The notes beneath the pieces are model-generated. The model did no database searches and was not told the DNA's origin. It saw only the letters and a list, made by a program, of their open reading frames with translations. From contig CAMKED010000007.1 of the NCBI GenBank assembly GCA_946411475.1, forward strand, positions 1 to 45,726: DNA of 45,726 nt, read 5' to 3'. The translations under genes were made by a program, and so were the position numbers. Positions 32,505-40,727 of the stretch are shown piece by piece (position 1 is the first letter of the stretch; each line of letters opens with the position of its first letter). This DNA comes from an uncultured Clostridia bacterium. GTDB lineage: Bacteria; Bacillota; Clostridia; Oscillospirales; Oscillospiraceae.

Positions 32505-33632
32505 TTGATCGACAAAGAGCTTTCTGAGCTGCGGCGGCGCTTTCGGACCGACCGCACGGCCATTACGCACATCTACGGCTGCTACGTCAGTCCCATTGGC
32601 GAGATCCTCGCTGAATTTGATGAATCACTGACCCTGCTCCCCGTCGCGGAGCAGGAAAAATACTTGGAGCTGCTTCGAAAGGGCATCTCCGGAACGCTGG
32701 GCAGGACTCTCTCCGAGCTGAGCTTTTCCACGGCCCAGGTCCAGAGCGGGGAAGAACACGGTCTGCTGATGAAGCTGCTCGGCGAACGGCTTTCCGCTGC
32801 AGAGTCCCGCCACACGCTGTTTGCCAAAATTGCCGGCAGCCTTCGCCTGCCGGAGACCGGCTATCTGATCCTCTTGGCTGCGGACGTCTACGACGTGCCT
32901 TTCCGGGGGAAGGACGGCAGCCTCCACGCCGATTCCGGCGACACGCAGTTCCCCTATCTGGTCTGCGCCGTCTGTCCCGTCAAGGAAACAAAGCCCGGCC
33001 TTCGCTACGACCCCGCAGAGAAAAGCTTCCACGGCCGCGGTGTGGACTGTATGGCAGGCAACCCCGAGCTGGGCTTCCTTTTCCCCGCCTTTGACGACCG
33101 CGCAACCAATCTCTACGGCGCGCTGCTGTATAACCGCTCCAAAGAACAGAGTTACGACGAATTCATTGAGGCGGTGTTCCGCACCCGTCCTCCCATGGCC
33201 GTCGGCGTCCAGAAGGACACCTTCCGGGAGGTCCTGGTAGATGCCCTGGAGGAAGAATGCAAACCGGAGGTCGTTCAGACGGTCCACACCCAGCTCCGGG
33301 AAATGGCTGCCGTACACAAGGAGGCCAGAGTGCCGGAACCGCTGACCGTCTCCTGTGAAGAGCTGAGCGAGGTATTGGAGCATACCGGCATCTCTGAGCC
33401 GAAGATGGCCGCCTTCCGGGTCAAGTATGAAGAGGCCTTCGGCGTGGACGCCTCCATGCCGCCCCAAAACCTGATCAACACAGCCCAGCTTGAATACAAA
33501 ACCCCGGACGTGGTCATCAAGGTGAATCCCGACCGGCAGGATCTGATTCAGGTTCGGGAGCTGGGCGGCGTTCGCTGCGTCGTCATCGCCGCCGACGAAG
33601 GAATTGAGATCAACGGCGTCAACGTGGTATAA
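32505..33632 (+). CDS. DUF4317 family protein
   Basis: A 375-residue protein that looks like the clostridial DUF4317 family, with the characteristic N-terminus (IDKELSELRRRFRTDRTAITHIYGCYV) and later DCMAGNPELGFLFPAFDDRATNLYGALLYNRS. It has no membrane segment or signal. The start is taken as TTG at 32505 because GGAGG lies 7 bp upstream and the family begins there; an ATG 33 codons earlier lies before the promoter's -10. No function has been established for this family that I know of. Confidence 0.85.
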   Translation: MIDKELSELRRRFRTDRTAITHIYGCYVSPIGEILAEFDESLTLLPVAEQEKYLELLRKGISGTLGRTLSELSFSTAQVQSGEEHGLLMKLLGERLSAAESRHTLFAKIAGSLRLPETGYLILLAADVYDVPFRGKDGSLHADSGDTQFPYLVCAVCPVKETKPGLRYDPAEKSFHGRGVDCMAGNPELGFLFPAFDDRATNLYGALLYNRSKEQSYDEFIEAVFRTRPPMAVGVQKDTFREVLVDALEEECKPEVVQTVHTQLREMAAVHKEARVPEPLTVSCEELSEVLEHTGISEPKMAAFRVKYEEAFGVDASMPPQNLINTAQLEYKTPDVVIKVNPDRQDLIQVRELGGVRCVVIAADEGIEINGVNVV

Positions 33633-33647
33633 TTTTTATTTTTCTTT

Positions 33648-33675
33648 TAAACCTTTTTCCTTTTTCCGGTATCTT
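33648..33675 (+). promoter_or_regulatory. Possible second ECF-type promoter, before the SLH-peptidase gene
   Basis: TAAACC (33648-33653) followed 16 bp later by TATCTT and then TATAG resembles the promoter at 8717-8744 (same TAAACC, same 16-bp distance, TCT kept in the -10, TATAG after). The -10 match is imperfect, so this is a candidate only. Confidence 0.35.
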
Positions 33676-33779
33676 TATAGCAGAGAGGAAAGCTGCCGCT
33701 GATTTTCGCACACGCGTCATGCGCGCGGCGCCGCGATTCTTCCATATCACTTTTACCCCATTTTGCGGAGGAATACCCT

Positions 33780-36272
33780 ATGAAACGTCTTGCCTGCTTT
33801 TTTCTGATCTTCAACCTTCTGCTGTCGCTTCAGTCGGCTGTCTTCGCTGACAGCCCGGCGGAGATGACAGCGGAGACTGCGTCCACGGAACCCGCTGCAA
33901 CGGACCCTGTTGCAACCGAGCCTGCCGCGGAGGAACCGGAAGTCCAACCGGATACGTACCACAAGCCCTTTATCAGCGGCTTCCCGGACGGCGGCTTCTA
34001 CCCGGCCCTGCCCATCTCCCGGGCGGAGATGGCCGTTCTCCTGTATGCGCTGGGTTCGTATGAGCCCGGTCCGGCTTGTTTCTCCGATATTCCTGACGAC
34101 AGTTGGTATACCGTCCAGGTCAACGCTCTGGCGGCAGCAGGAATCTTAGAACCCTACCCGGACGGGGGCTTCCATCCCGGTGAGTATACGACCCGCGCAC
34201 AGTTGGCATACTGGCTTGCAACCATCTCCGGCGAGACCTATACCACAGCCCCAACCTTCAGTGACGTTCCTGAAGACTACTGGGCATACGACGCCATCGC
34301 TTTGGCCCAGGAAAAGGGCTGGGTCGCAGGCTACCCCGACGGCACCTTCGGTCCGGAACGGTCCATTTCCCGCGCCGAGACCGTCGTGCTGATCAACAGA
34401 TTCACGGGCCGCACGCCGGACTTGTATACCATCGACAGCAGCGACAGCGTACGCTTTTTCCCTGACGTAGAGATCGGATGCTGGTACTATTACGCCGTCG
34501 TGGAAGCCGCTACCGCACATACCGCCCACTATGAACCGAATGATCCGATGGAGCATTGGATTGATCCGCAGCCCGGTTATACGTCTCAGTTCTCTGACGG
34601 CTTCTACCTCTTCTACGGAAACATCTTTGCCGTGGAAAACGGCGTATACGTTCGGACCGCGGGAACTCATACGCTGAACAACATTACCTATACCTGCTCC
34701 GGCAAGTCTGGCATCTGCACCGCCCAGACCGAGGTCCTTCCTCTGGTCAACGGAGATCTGGTTCTGCTCTCCGGCGGAAGGCCGATCGCTTCTCCCGGCG
34801 GGTATTTGGATGGTCTGTATCTCAAAGCCGGCCATCTCTATGCCGCGAAGGACGGTTATATCCTGCATACCGCCTGCACCGGCACTTGCAACGGTGTGAG
34901 CTACACCTGCACCGGCGCCAGCGGTCGCTGCATCGTTGAGGATTGGACCAAGCTCAATCTCAACGGCATTGATCTGTCAGTCTTCTCTCAAACGCTCACC
35001 CCTGAAGCCACCGCCACCGGCAACTCGAACGCAACAACAGCAGACGTTCTGCGTGCCGCAGTTCGCGTGTACGAGGCCTATTTCCGGGTAGAATACCCCA
35101 TTCACTCCAACGACATACAAGACTATATCAGCAAAGCGCTGGAGTACGGCATCCTCGATCAGGTCAAAGCCTCCTACGATCAGCCCGCCAATCGCGGCGA
35201 CACTGCCATCTATCTCTGGCGTGCGCTCCGCGGCAGAACGCTGGACGCCATCAACGACATTCCCAAACTTCCGGACGTCGACGCGTCCAACCCCTGTTAT
35301 CGCTGCGTGCTGAGCCTCTACCGGGCCGGCGTAATGACCGGTTCCGGCGAAGAACACAACGCCTGTATCTCTGAACCGTTGACCGTCAGCGAGCTGGCTG
35401 AGTTGCTGACACGGCTGGAACGCGTCTCCAAACGGGTCTCCTTCTCGCTTCCGACCAAGATCTTCCGCACCGTCCGATACGGAACGAGCGGCTCCGGCAC
35501 ATATCCGCTCAACGCCTATCAGATCGGAGACGGCAGCAACGTCATGGTCCTGAGCTTTGCGCTCCACGGCTGGGAGGATAACTGGAACCGGGACGGCGAG
35601 GCGTTGGTCGAGCTGGCTGACAAGCTCAGCGCCTATTTGGACGCCAACTATGATTTGGTGAAAAACGGCAATTGGACCGTCTATATCCTTCGCTGCATGA
35701 ATCCGGACGGCCTCTATCTCGGAACCACCTGCAACGGCCCCGGGCGCTGCACGACGACCTATTACAACGCTGACGGCGAATTGATGACCGACAAGGGCAT
35801 CGACATGAATCGCTGCTTCCCCTACTGCTTCCGTTCCTACACCGGAAGCCGGAATTTCAACGGTTCCGAACCGCTGGCCTGCGCGGAAGCCCGGGCTGCG
35901 GCAGATTTCGTTACCAAGGTCAAGGGCTCCGGCTTTAATATCCTGATCGACACCCACGGCTGGTACGGTCAGATCATAACCTCCAACGGAAAGGGAACCA
36001 TCTACGATGCGTTCCACAATCAGTTCACCTCAAACTCCTATGCCTCCCTGTATGGCGCAAGCGGATATTTCAGCAGTTGGACCGCCTATGAGCTGAATTA
36101 TGACAGTTGTCTGTTGGAGCTGCCCGCTGTCTACAGCTACGAGGCCTTCCTTAACGCCGGCTGCATCGGCAAATATGAATCAGCCATTGCCGATCTGCTG
36201 CAGCACTACAACGGCCCGAACGCTACCAAGAGCGTCTCTGAAAAAGCGGATATTGAACTGAACGGAAACTAG
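33780..36272 (+). CDS. SLH-domain surface protein with M14-like zinc peptidase domain
   Basis: An 830-residue exported protein. Signal peptide at 1-23 (cut after VFA) and an acidic Ala/Thr/Glu/Pro linker come first. Three S-layer homology repeats follow at about 60-225 (FPDGGFYPALPISRAEMAVLL, PDGGFHPGEYTTRAQLAYWL, YPDGTFGPERSISRAETVVLINR). A middle region with two Cys-containing GVYVRTAGTHTLNNITYTC-type hairpin repeats and a further SLH-like stretch leads to an M14-like peptidase domain from about 563. Zinc and catalytic residues are visible: H596 and E599 (HGWED), H726 (DTHGW) and E780 (LLELP). It probably sits on the cell wall and trims peptides or peptidoglycan stems. A close paralogue is at 38108-38983. 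Confidence 0.88.
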   Translation: MKRLACFFLIFNLLLSLQSAVFADSPAEMTAETASTEPAATDPVATEPAAEEPEVQPDTYHKPFISGFPDGGFYPALPISRAEMAVLLYALGSYEPGPACFSDIPDDSWYTVQVNALAAAGILEPYPDGGFHPGEYTTRAQLAYWLATISGETYTTAPTFSDVPEDYWAYDAIALAQEKGWVAGYPDGTFGPERSISRAETVVLINRFTGRTPDLYTIDSSDSVRFFPDVEIGCWYYYAVVEAATAHTAHYEPNDPMEHWIDPQPGYTSQFSDGFYLFYGNIFAVENGVYVRTAGTHTLNNITYTCSGKSGICTAQTEVLPLVNGDLVLLSGGRPIASPGGYLDGLYLKAGHLYAAKDGYILHTACTGTCNGVSYTCTGASGRCIVEDWTKLNLNGIDLSVFSQTLTPEATATGNSNATTADVLRAAVRVYEAYFRVEYPIHSNDIQDYISKALEYGILDQVKASYDQPANRGDTAIYLWRALRGRTLDAINDIPKLPDVDASNPCYRCVLSLYRAGVMTGSGEEHNACISEPLTVSELAELLTRLERVSKRVSFSLPTKIFRTVRYGTSGSGTYPLNAYQIGDGSNVMVLSFALHGWEDNWNRDGEALVELADKLSAYLDANYDLVKNGNWTVYILRCMNPDGLYLGTTCNGPGRCTTTYYNADGELMTDKGIDMNRCFPYCFRSYTGSRNFNGSEPLACAEARAAADFVTKVKGSGFNILIDTHGWYGQIITSNGKGTIYDAFHNQFTSNSYASLYGASGYFSSWTAYELNYDSCLLELPAVYSYEAFLNAGCIGKYESAIADLLQHYNGPNATKSVSEKADIELNGN

Positions 36273-36284
36273 CTCCATCATGCA

Positions 36285-36313
36285 AAGGGACGGCTCCGAC
36301 AGAGCCGTCCCTT
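36285..36313. terminator. Terminator after the SLH-peptidase gene
   Basis: AAGGGACGGCTC-CGACA-GAGCCGTCCCTT, a perfect 12-bp stem between two convergent genes. The T-run is weak on both sides. Confidence 0.65.
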
Positions 36314-36317
36314 AATA

Positions 36318-36830
36318 TTATGTCAACTCCCGCTGTGCAACGACGACCGTATAGCCGTCGGTTTCGTAGCTGACTCCCGTCTCTTGAAATCCGTTCTTCT
36401 TCCAGAAGTGCTCCGCCTGCGGGTTGGTCTTGACCCAGCCCAGGCGGACGGCCCGAAAGCCCCGCTGCTGCAGGGCCGCACAGAGCTCAGAGACCAGCGC
36501 CGTGCCCCTTCCCTGTCCCTGCATGGCAGCGTCGAGCATGAAAAGGCCCCAGAAGGCGATCTCCGGCGTGGGAAAGCCTGTGATCAGATCCAACACCGCC
36601 GCAAGCGTTTCTCCATCAAAGAAGCCGAGGAAGTGCTTGTCCGCCATGGTTTTCCGGGGCGGGAGCGCGTGCATGGCCTCCCGGGCAGTCTCCGTGCTCG
36701 GCGGCGGCGGGCAGTGCTGATAGAACAGCGGGTTGCTCCGGAAGAGCGCAAGCATGATTGGGATGTCCGCCTCCGTCAAAGGGCGGACGGCATAGCGATT
36801 TGACAGGTTAACATAATTCATTTTCTTCAA
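36318..36830 (-). CDS. GNAT family N-acetyltransferase (second of pair)
   Basis: A 170-residue acetyltransferase of the GNAT fold. The acetyl-CoA-binding part is recognisable in the stretch LDAAMQGQGRGTALVSELC (Q/R-x-x-G-x-G/A pattern) and the C-terminal RLGWVKTNPQAEHFWKKNGFQETG is typical. The substrate is not known. It overlaps the upstream GNAT gene by 4 bp (ATGA), so the two are translationally coupled. Confidence 0.9.
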   Translation of the reverse strand: MKKMNYVNLSNRYAVRPLTEADIPIMLALFRSNPLFYQHCPPPPSTETAREAMHALPPRKTMADKHFLGFFDGETLAAVLDLITGFPTPEIAFWGLFMLDAAMQGQGRGTALVSELCAALQQRGFRAVRLGWVKTNPQAEHFWKKNGFQETGVSYETDGYTVVVAQRELT

Positions 36831-37366
36831 TCCCTTTCTCGCATTTCGCCGCAGTAACGCATTCCGTAGTGATTGGGAATCCGCTTCCCGTTCAGGGGAC
36901 AGACAGCCTCATTCTGGAAGCGTTCAAAGCCGCAGGCCTCGTGGAGCGCAAGAGAGGCGGCGTTGTCCCGGCGGACAGTGTCCGTCAAAACAAAGGGGCC
37001 GTCCGCTGCCAGGTCCCGGAAGATCAGCCGGAACAGATTTTTGGCGTATCCCCTTCTGCGGCAGCCCGGCGCGGTAGCCAGTGCCTCCGCGTGCCAGGCT
37101 CCCAGCTGCTCCGGCACCGGAAAGAGACGAACGGCGCTGACCCATTGGTCTCCGTCCGCCAGGACGTAATAGCGTCTGCCCGACTGGGCAAAGAAATCTG
37201 TTCGGAAATATTCGTAAAACTTTTCCTCTACGCCGCGCAGCCCCCGCTCTAAATCTGTCTCATTGGGGAAGAAGTAGGGAATGGTCTGGATATTTCCCTC
37301 CCGGTAGACCTTCATCAGCTTTGGAAAATCCATCGTCTCCAAGTTTTCAAAGCGCAGCAGCTCCAT
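36827..37366 (-). CDS. GNAT family N-acetyltransferase (first of pair)
   Basis: A 179-residue GNAT protein. The acetyl-CoA motif is in LATAPGCRRRGYAKNLFRLI, followed by DTVRRDNAASLALHEACGFERF, the usual C-terminal GNAT signature. It differs clearly from its partner, so this is not a recent duplication. The substrate is unknown. A promoter lies 40 bp upstream. Confidence 0.9.
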   Translation of the reverse strand: MELLRFENLETMDFPKLMKVYREGNIQTIPYFFPNETDLERGLRGVEEKFYEYFRTDFFAQSGRRYYVLADGDQWVSAVRLFPVPEQLGAWHAEALATAPGCRRRGYAKNLFRLIFRDLAADGPFVLTDTVRRDNAASLALHEACGFERFQNEAVCPLNGKRIPNHYGMRYCGEMRERD

Positions 37367-37403
37367 TGTGGTCTCCTCTTTCCATTCGGAATACTTTCAT
37401 CTG

Positions 37404-37432
37404 ATTATACTATACCGATCCCAGCCGCGCAA
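37404..37432 (-). promoter_or_regulatory. Sigma-A promoter of the GNAT pair
   Basis: On the minus strand TTGCGC (37427-37432) and TATAAT (37404-37409) are 17 bp apart. Confidence 0.65.
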
Positions 37433-37499
37433 GTCCCCAACTGCAAGCAGATTTTTAGAATTTGACACGTGACGAAATTGTAAGATTCGGATAATGGAA

Positions 37500-37527
37500 T
37501 TGTCAGGAAAGCATGCTATGATAGAAT
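37500..37527 (+). promoter_or_regulatory. Sigma-A promoter of the LRR-M14 operon
   Basis: TTGTCA (37500-37505) and TAGAAT (37522-37527) are 16 bp apart, 40 bp before the LRR gene start. Confidence 0.6.
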
Positions 37528-37567
37528 CAGCGAAAAACGGATACAAAAACATGGAGGAAAAAACGAA

Positions 37568-38065
37568 ATGGTAGAATTTGAATATAAGACGGTAGACGAC
37601 GGCACGCTCTGCGTCAGCGGCTACATGGGAAACGAGGCGGTCGTGGAGGTCCCGGCCGAGGCGGACGGGCTGCCGATCACAGTGATTGGCGATGGCCTGT
37701 TCAGCGGCCACGCAGAGCTCACAGAGCTCAAGCTTCCCGACGGCATCACGGATCTCGGGGAGTTTATCCTCGATGGCTGCGTCAATCTGCGGCAGCTCCA
37801 ACTGCCCGCCGCACTGGAACGGTTCTGGGGCTATACCTTTGTCCGCTGCGGACTGGAAGAGCTGACGATCCCGGACGGGGTGCGCTCCATTCCCTCCTTC
37901 TGCTTCAAGGATTGCAAGAACCTGACCCGGCTGAAATGCGGATCAGGCATGAAAACGATCCACGCCTGGGCCTTCGCGGGCTGCGAGAAGCTGTCCGTGC
38001 TGGACATCGGCCCCTCCGTGAAGCTGCACCCCCAAGCATTTGCATCCAAAGAACTGAATACCTGA
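37568..38065 (+). CDS. BspA-type leucine-rich repeat protein
   Basis: A 165-residue protein made almost entirely of LRR_5 (BspA-like) units: ELTELKLPDGITDLGEFILDGCVNLRQLQLP, then GLEELTIPDGVRSIPSFCFKDCKNLTRLKC and so on. No signal peptide or membrane segment is visible, so it is likely cytosolic, unlike most BspA proteins. GGAGG precedes the ATG. It is 42 bp before the second M14-like peptidase gene, probably one transcript. LRR units of the same type form the ectodomain of the sigma fusion at 8986-11361. Confidence 0.85.
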   Translation: MVEFEYKTVDDGTLCVSGYMGNEAVVEVPAEADGLPITVIGDGLFSGHAELTELKLPDGITDLGEFILDGCVNLRQLQLPAALERFWGYTFVRCGLEELTIPDGVRSIPSFCFKDCKNLTRLKCGSGMKTIHAWAFAGCEKLSVLDIGPSVKLHPQAFASKELNT

Positions 38066-38107
38066 TCAAGCCAAGCCCCGAAAAAACATACAAGGGCGGA
38101 TAAAACC

Positions 38108-38983
38108 GTGACACGTATTACCAAGCTACTTTTCTACTCTTTCCTGTTTCTCTTTGTACTCTTTCTGTCAATAAAGCTCCTGCCACAGTTGGCCTCCGGC
38201 GATCAGGCCCAGAGCGCCGTCCGCACGATCCAGTATGGCACCAGCGGCTCCGGAAAATATCCGCTGAACGCCTATCAACTGGGCGACGGCGAAAATGTTA
38301 TGATACTCAGCTTTGCCCTTCACGGCTGGGAAGATCACTGGGACGGAGACGGTGAGGCGCTGGTCTATCTGGCTGAGCAAGTCACGAACTATCTTTCAGA
38401 CAACGACGAACTGGTAACGGACGGAGATTGGACGGTCTATGTTCTCCCCTGTCTGAATCCAGACGGGCTCTACCTTGGCACAAGCTGTGACGGACCTGGC
38501 CGCTGCACGACCTGCTGTTACGACGATAACGGAAAGCTGTCCGATGCCCACGGCATTGACATGAACCGCTGTTTCCCTTATGCGTTCTCGCCGTCTTGGA
38601 GCGCTCGAAACTACACCGGCGAAACGCCACTGGCCTGCCGGGAGGCTGAGGCGCTGGCCGACTTTGTCACCCAGGTCAAGGGCTCCGGCTACAACATCCT
38701 CATCGACACCCACGGCTGGTATTCTCAGATCATAACCTCCAGCGGCGACGGTTCCATTTACCAGGCGTTTGCGCATCAGTTCAGCGGCAATAGCTATGCC
38801 ACGTTTTCCGGCTCTCAGGGGTATTTCAGCGCCTGGGCGGCCTATGAGGAGGGCTATGACAGTTGCCTGTTGGAGTTGCCGCAAGAGATCGTCAGCTTTG
38901 ACGAGTTTCTCTGTTCCGGCTGTGTGGAAGCGTTTGAGTATGCAATTTCTGAGCTCCTGCAAAGCTATGACGGGCCTTATTGA
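38108..38983 (+). CDS. Membrane-anchored M14-like zinc peptidase
   Basis: A 291-residue protein with an uncleaved-type N-terminal anchor (about residues 7-24) and one external M14-like domain. Zinc and catalytic residues match the SLH paralogue: H72 and E75 (HGWED), H202 (DTHGW) and E256 (LLELP). It is over half identical by eye to residues 563-790 of that protein, including GTSGSG, LNPDGLYLGT, GIDMNRCFPY and QIITSSGDG. The start is GTG with AAGGGCGG 8 bp upstream. By family it is a carboxypeptidase or gamma-D-Glu-diaminopimelate peptidase; wall peptides or secreted peptides are possible substrates. Confidence 0.88.
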   Translation: MTRITKLLFYSFLFLFVLFLSIKLLPQLASGDQAQSAVRTIQYGTSGSGKYPLNAYQLGDGENVMILSFALHGWEDHWDGDGEALVYLAEQVTNYLSDNDELVTDGDWTVYVLPCLNPDGLYLGTSCDGPGRCTTCCYDDNGKLSDAHGIDMNRCFPYAFSPSWSARNYTGETPLACREAEALADFVTQVKGSGYNILIDTHGWYSQIITSSGDGSIYQAFAHQFSGNSYATFSGSQGYFSAWAAYEEGYDSCLLELPQEIVSFDEFLCSGCVEAFEYAISELLQSYDGPY

Positions 38984-39017
38984 CGGCAGACCGCTCGCAT
39001 ATCCTCCCGAACGTCAA

Positions 39018-39044
39018 AGGGACGACCCGCACAGGGTCGTCCCT
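39018..39044 (+). terminator. Terminator after the membrane M14 gene
   Basis: AGGGACGACCC-GCACA-GGGTCGTCCCT, a perfect 11-bp stem followed by CTTTG. Confidence 0.7.
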
Positions 39045-39057
39045 CTTTGTATGTGGG

Positions 39058-39218
39058 ATACTATTATCCGATAAAACCATTTCATATCTTTGCGGCCAGA
39101 TCTGAGCCATACATCGTTGTCGTCCTTGCCGGGCGTCAAGCCCGTCTGCGTCCTCCGCCTCGTCTGACGCAAATCTGCCTCGCAAATCTTTTTCAAGCAT
39201 TTTATCGGATAACAGTAT
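39058..39218. mobile_element. MITE-like 161-bp element with 19-bp inverted ends
   Basis: The ends ATACTATTATCCGATAAAA (39058-39076) and its inverted copy (39200-39218) match at 18 of 19 positions. The inside is not AT-rich and has no plausible gene, though it can be read as a short Arg-rich peptide on the minus strand. No clear target duplication was seen. It fills most of the gap between the M14 gene and lpdA. Confidence 0.65.
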
Positions 39219-39228
39219 GAGATTCGGA

Positions 39229-40608
39229 TCAGCCTTCCAGCTTCTTGGCCAGCTCTTCCAGTGCCGCGCCCATGGCTTCCTCGAAGGTGGGATGGGGGCG
39301 GATGAAGCCCAGCATCTGCTTGACGGTGAGGCCGTTTGCCATTGCTGCGGTGAGCTGGGAGATCATGTCGGTCGCCCGCTCGCACATAAAGGCCGCGCCG
39401 ATCAGCTTGCCGGACTCGGCGTTGGCGACCAGCTTCATGAAGCCGCGCTCGCCCTCTAAAATCATCGTACGGCCGTTGGCGGACATCAGACCCTTGGCGG
39501 TCTTGACCGGGATGCCCTTGTCCTTGGCCTCGGCCTCGGTGATGCCGACGGTGGCGATCTCAGGCCGGGTGTAGACACAGCCGGGCACCAGGCTCAGGTC
39601 CTGGCCGGGCTTGCGGCCCGCGATCTCGTCTACGCAGGCAAGTCCCTGCGCCGTCGCCACGTGCGCGAGCTGCACGGGAGAGGACACGTCGCCAATCGCG
39701 TAGACGCCGGGAATGGAGGTGCGGAAGTGCTCGTCCACATGGAGCCGACGGCGGTCGTAGGCCACCTCGAGGCCCTCGGCAAAGAGGTCCTGGCTGTAGG
39801 GAGAGCGGCCGATCGCGCAGAGGACGGCCTCGGCCTCAACCGCGCCGGGAGTTCCCTTCTGCTCAAAGCGGACAGTCAGGCCGTTCTCGCTCTTCTCGAC
39901 GCCCTTGACCATGGCGCCGGTTTGGATGGTGACGCCGCGCTTTTTCAGCAGCATGGCAAGGTTCTGGCCCAGCTCCTTATCCATGTTGGGCAGGAGGCGA
40001 TCCAGACCCTCGACGATGGTGACGGGGCAGCCGAGGTCGGCGTAGAAGGTGGCGAGCTCGACGCCGATGACGCCGCCGCCGATGATGATGAGGCTCTTGT
40101 AGAGGGTCTCTGCCCCGTCCAACAGCTCATCGGAGGTCATGGCCAACTCCAGGCCGGGAATGGGGGGACGGGCGGGCACGGAACCGGTGGCGGCCAGAAT
40201 GTTCGTGCATTCATATTCCGTGCTGCCCTCAGCATTGGTCACCCGGACCTTGCCGGTGCCGAGGATGGTGCCGGTGCCGCGCAGGACGTCCACCTTGGCG
40301 GATTTCAGCAGGGACTCCACGCCCCCGCGCAGCTTTTCCACCACAGCCTGTTTCCGGGCGAAGACGGCGGGCAGGTTGAAACTCACGTTTTCGGTGTGGA
40401 TGCCAAAGGTCTCGGCCTCCTGGGCCTCATGGTAGACCTCGGCGGAGTGGAGCAGGGTCTTGGTGGGGATGCAGCCCCGGTTGAGGCAGGTACCGCCCAC
40501 ATCGCGGCGCTCGACCAGCGCAGTTTTCAGACCCAGCTTGGCGGCGTGCAGGGCAGCCTCATAGCCGCCGGGGCCCGCGCCGATGACGATCAGATCATAG
40601 TTACTCAT
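39229..40608 (-). CDS. lpdA: Dihydrolipoyl dehydrogenase (glycine cleavage L-protein)
   Basis: The 459-residue flavoenzyme reoxidises the dihydrolipoyl arm of GcvH with NAD+. The FAD-binding GAGPGGYEAAL, redox-active disulfide C41/C46 (GGTCLNRGCIPTK), NAD-binding IIGGGVIGVELATFYADLG, second FAD site YAIGDV and the dimer-interface HPTFEEA with the catalytic His are all present. Length is normal. It is the last gene of the gcv cluster, separated from it by a 70-bp repeat. Confidence 0.95.
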   Translation of the reverse strand: MSNYDLIVIGAGPGGYEAALHAAKLGLKTALVERRDVGGTCLNRGCIPTKTLLHSAEVYHEAQEAETFGIHTENVSFNLPAVFARKQAVVEKLRGGVESLLKSAKVDVLRGTGTILGTGKVRVTNAEGSTEYECTNILAATGSVPARPPIPGLELAMTSDELLDGAETLYKSLIIIGGGVIGVELATFYADLGCPVTIVEGLDRLLPNMDKELGQNLAMLLKKRGVTIQTGAMVKGVEKSENGLTVRFEQKGTPGAVEAEAVLCAIGRSPYSQDLFAEGLEVAYDRRRLHVDEHFRTSIPGVYAIGDVSSPVQLAHVATAQGLACVDEIAGRKPGQDLSLVPGCVYTRPEIATVGITEAEAKDKGIPVKTAKGLMSANGRTMILEGERGFMKLVANAESGKLIGAAFMCERATDMISQLTAAMANGLTVKQMLGFIRPHPTFEEAMGAALEELAKKLEG

Positions 40609-40630
40609 CGGATTGTCTCCTTTTTATAAT

Positions 40631-40700
40631 GTAGCGCGGGCAATCTGCCCGCAAAACAATGTATCCGAAACGGGAACGGCGGGCAGAATGCCCGCGCTAC
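40631..40700. repeat. 70-bp palindromic repeat, copy 2
   Basis: Starts GTAGCGCGGGCAATCTGCC and ends GGGCAGAATGCCCGCGCTAC. Same length and nearly the same ends as the element at 25982-26051. It lies between lpdA and the isochorismatase-like genes. Confidence 0.8.
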
Positions 40701-40727
40701 AGGTGTAAGGGGAAGTAGGAGCCGGCT

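Noticed and set aside
38892-39200. Possible small minus-strand protein in the gap before lpdA
   Set aside because: It falls inside an inverted-repeat element and a terminator, and has no ribosome site. The Arg-rich sequence looks like a translated repeat.
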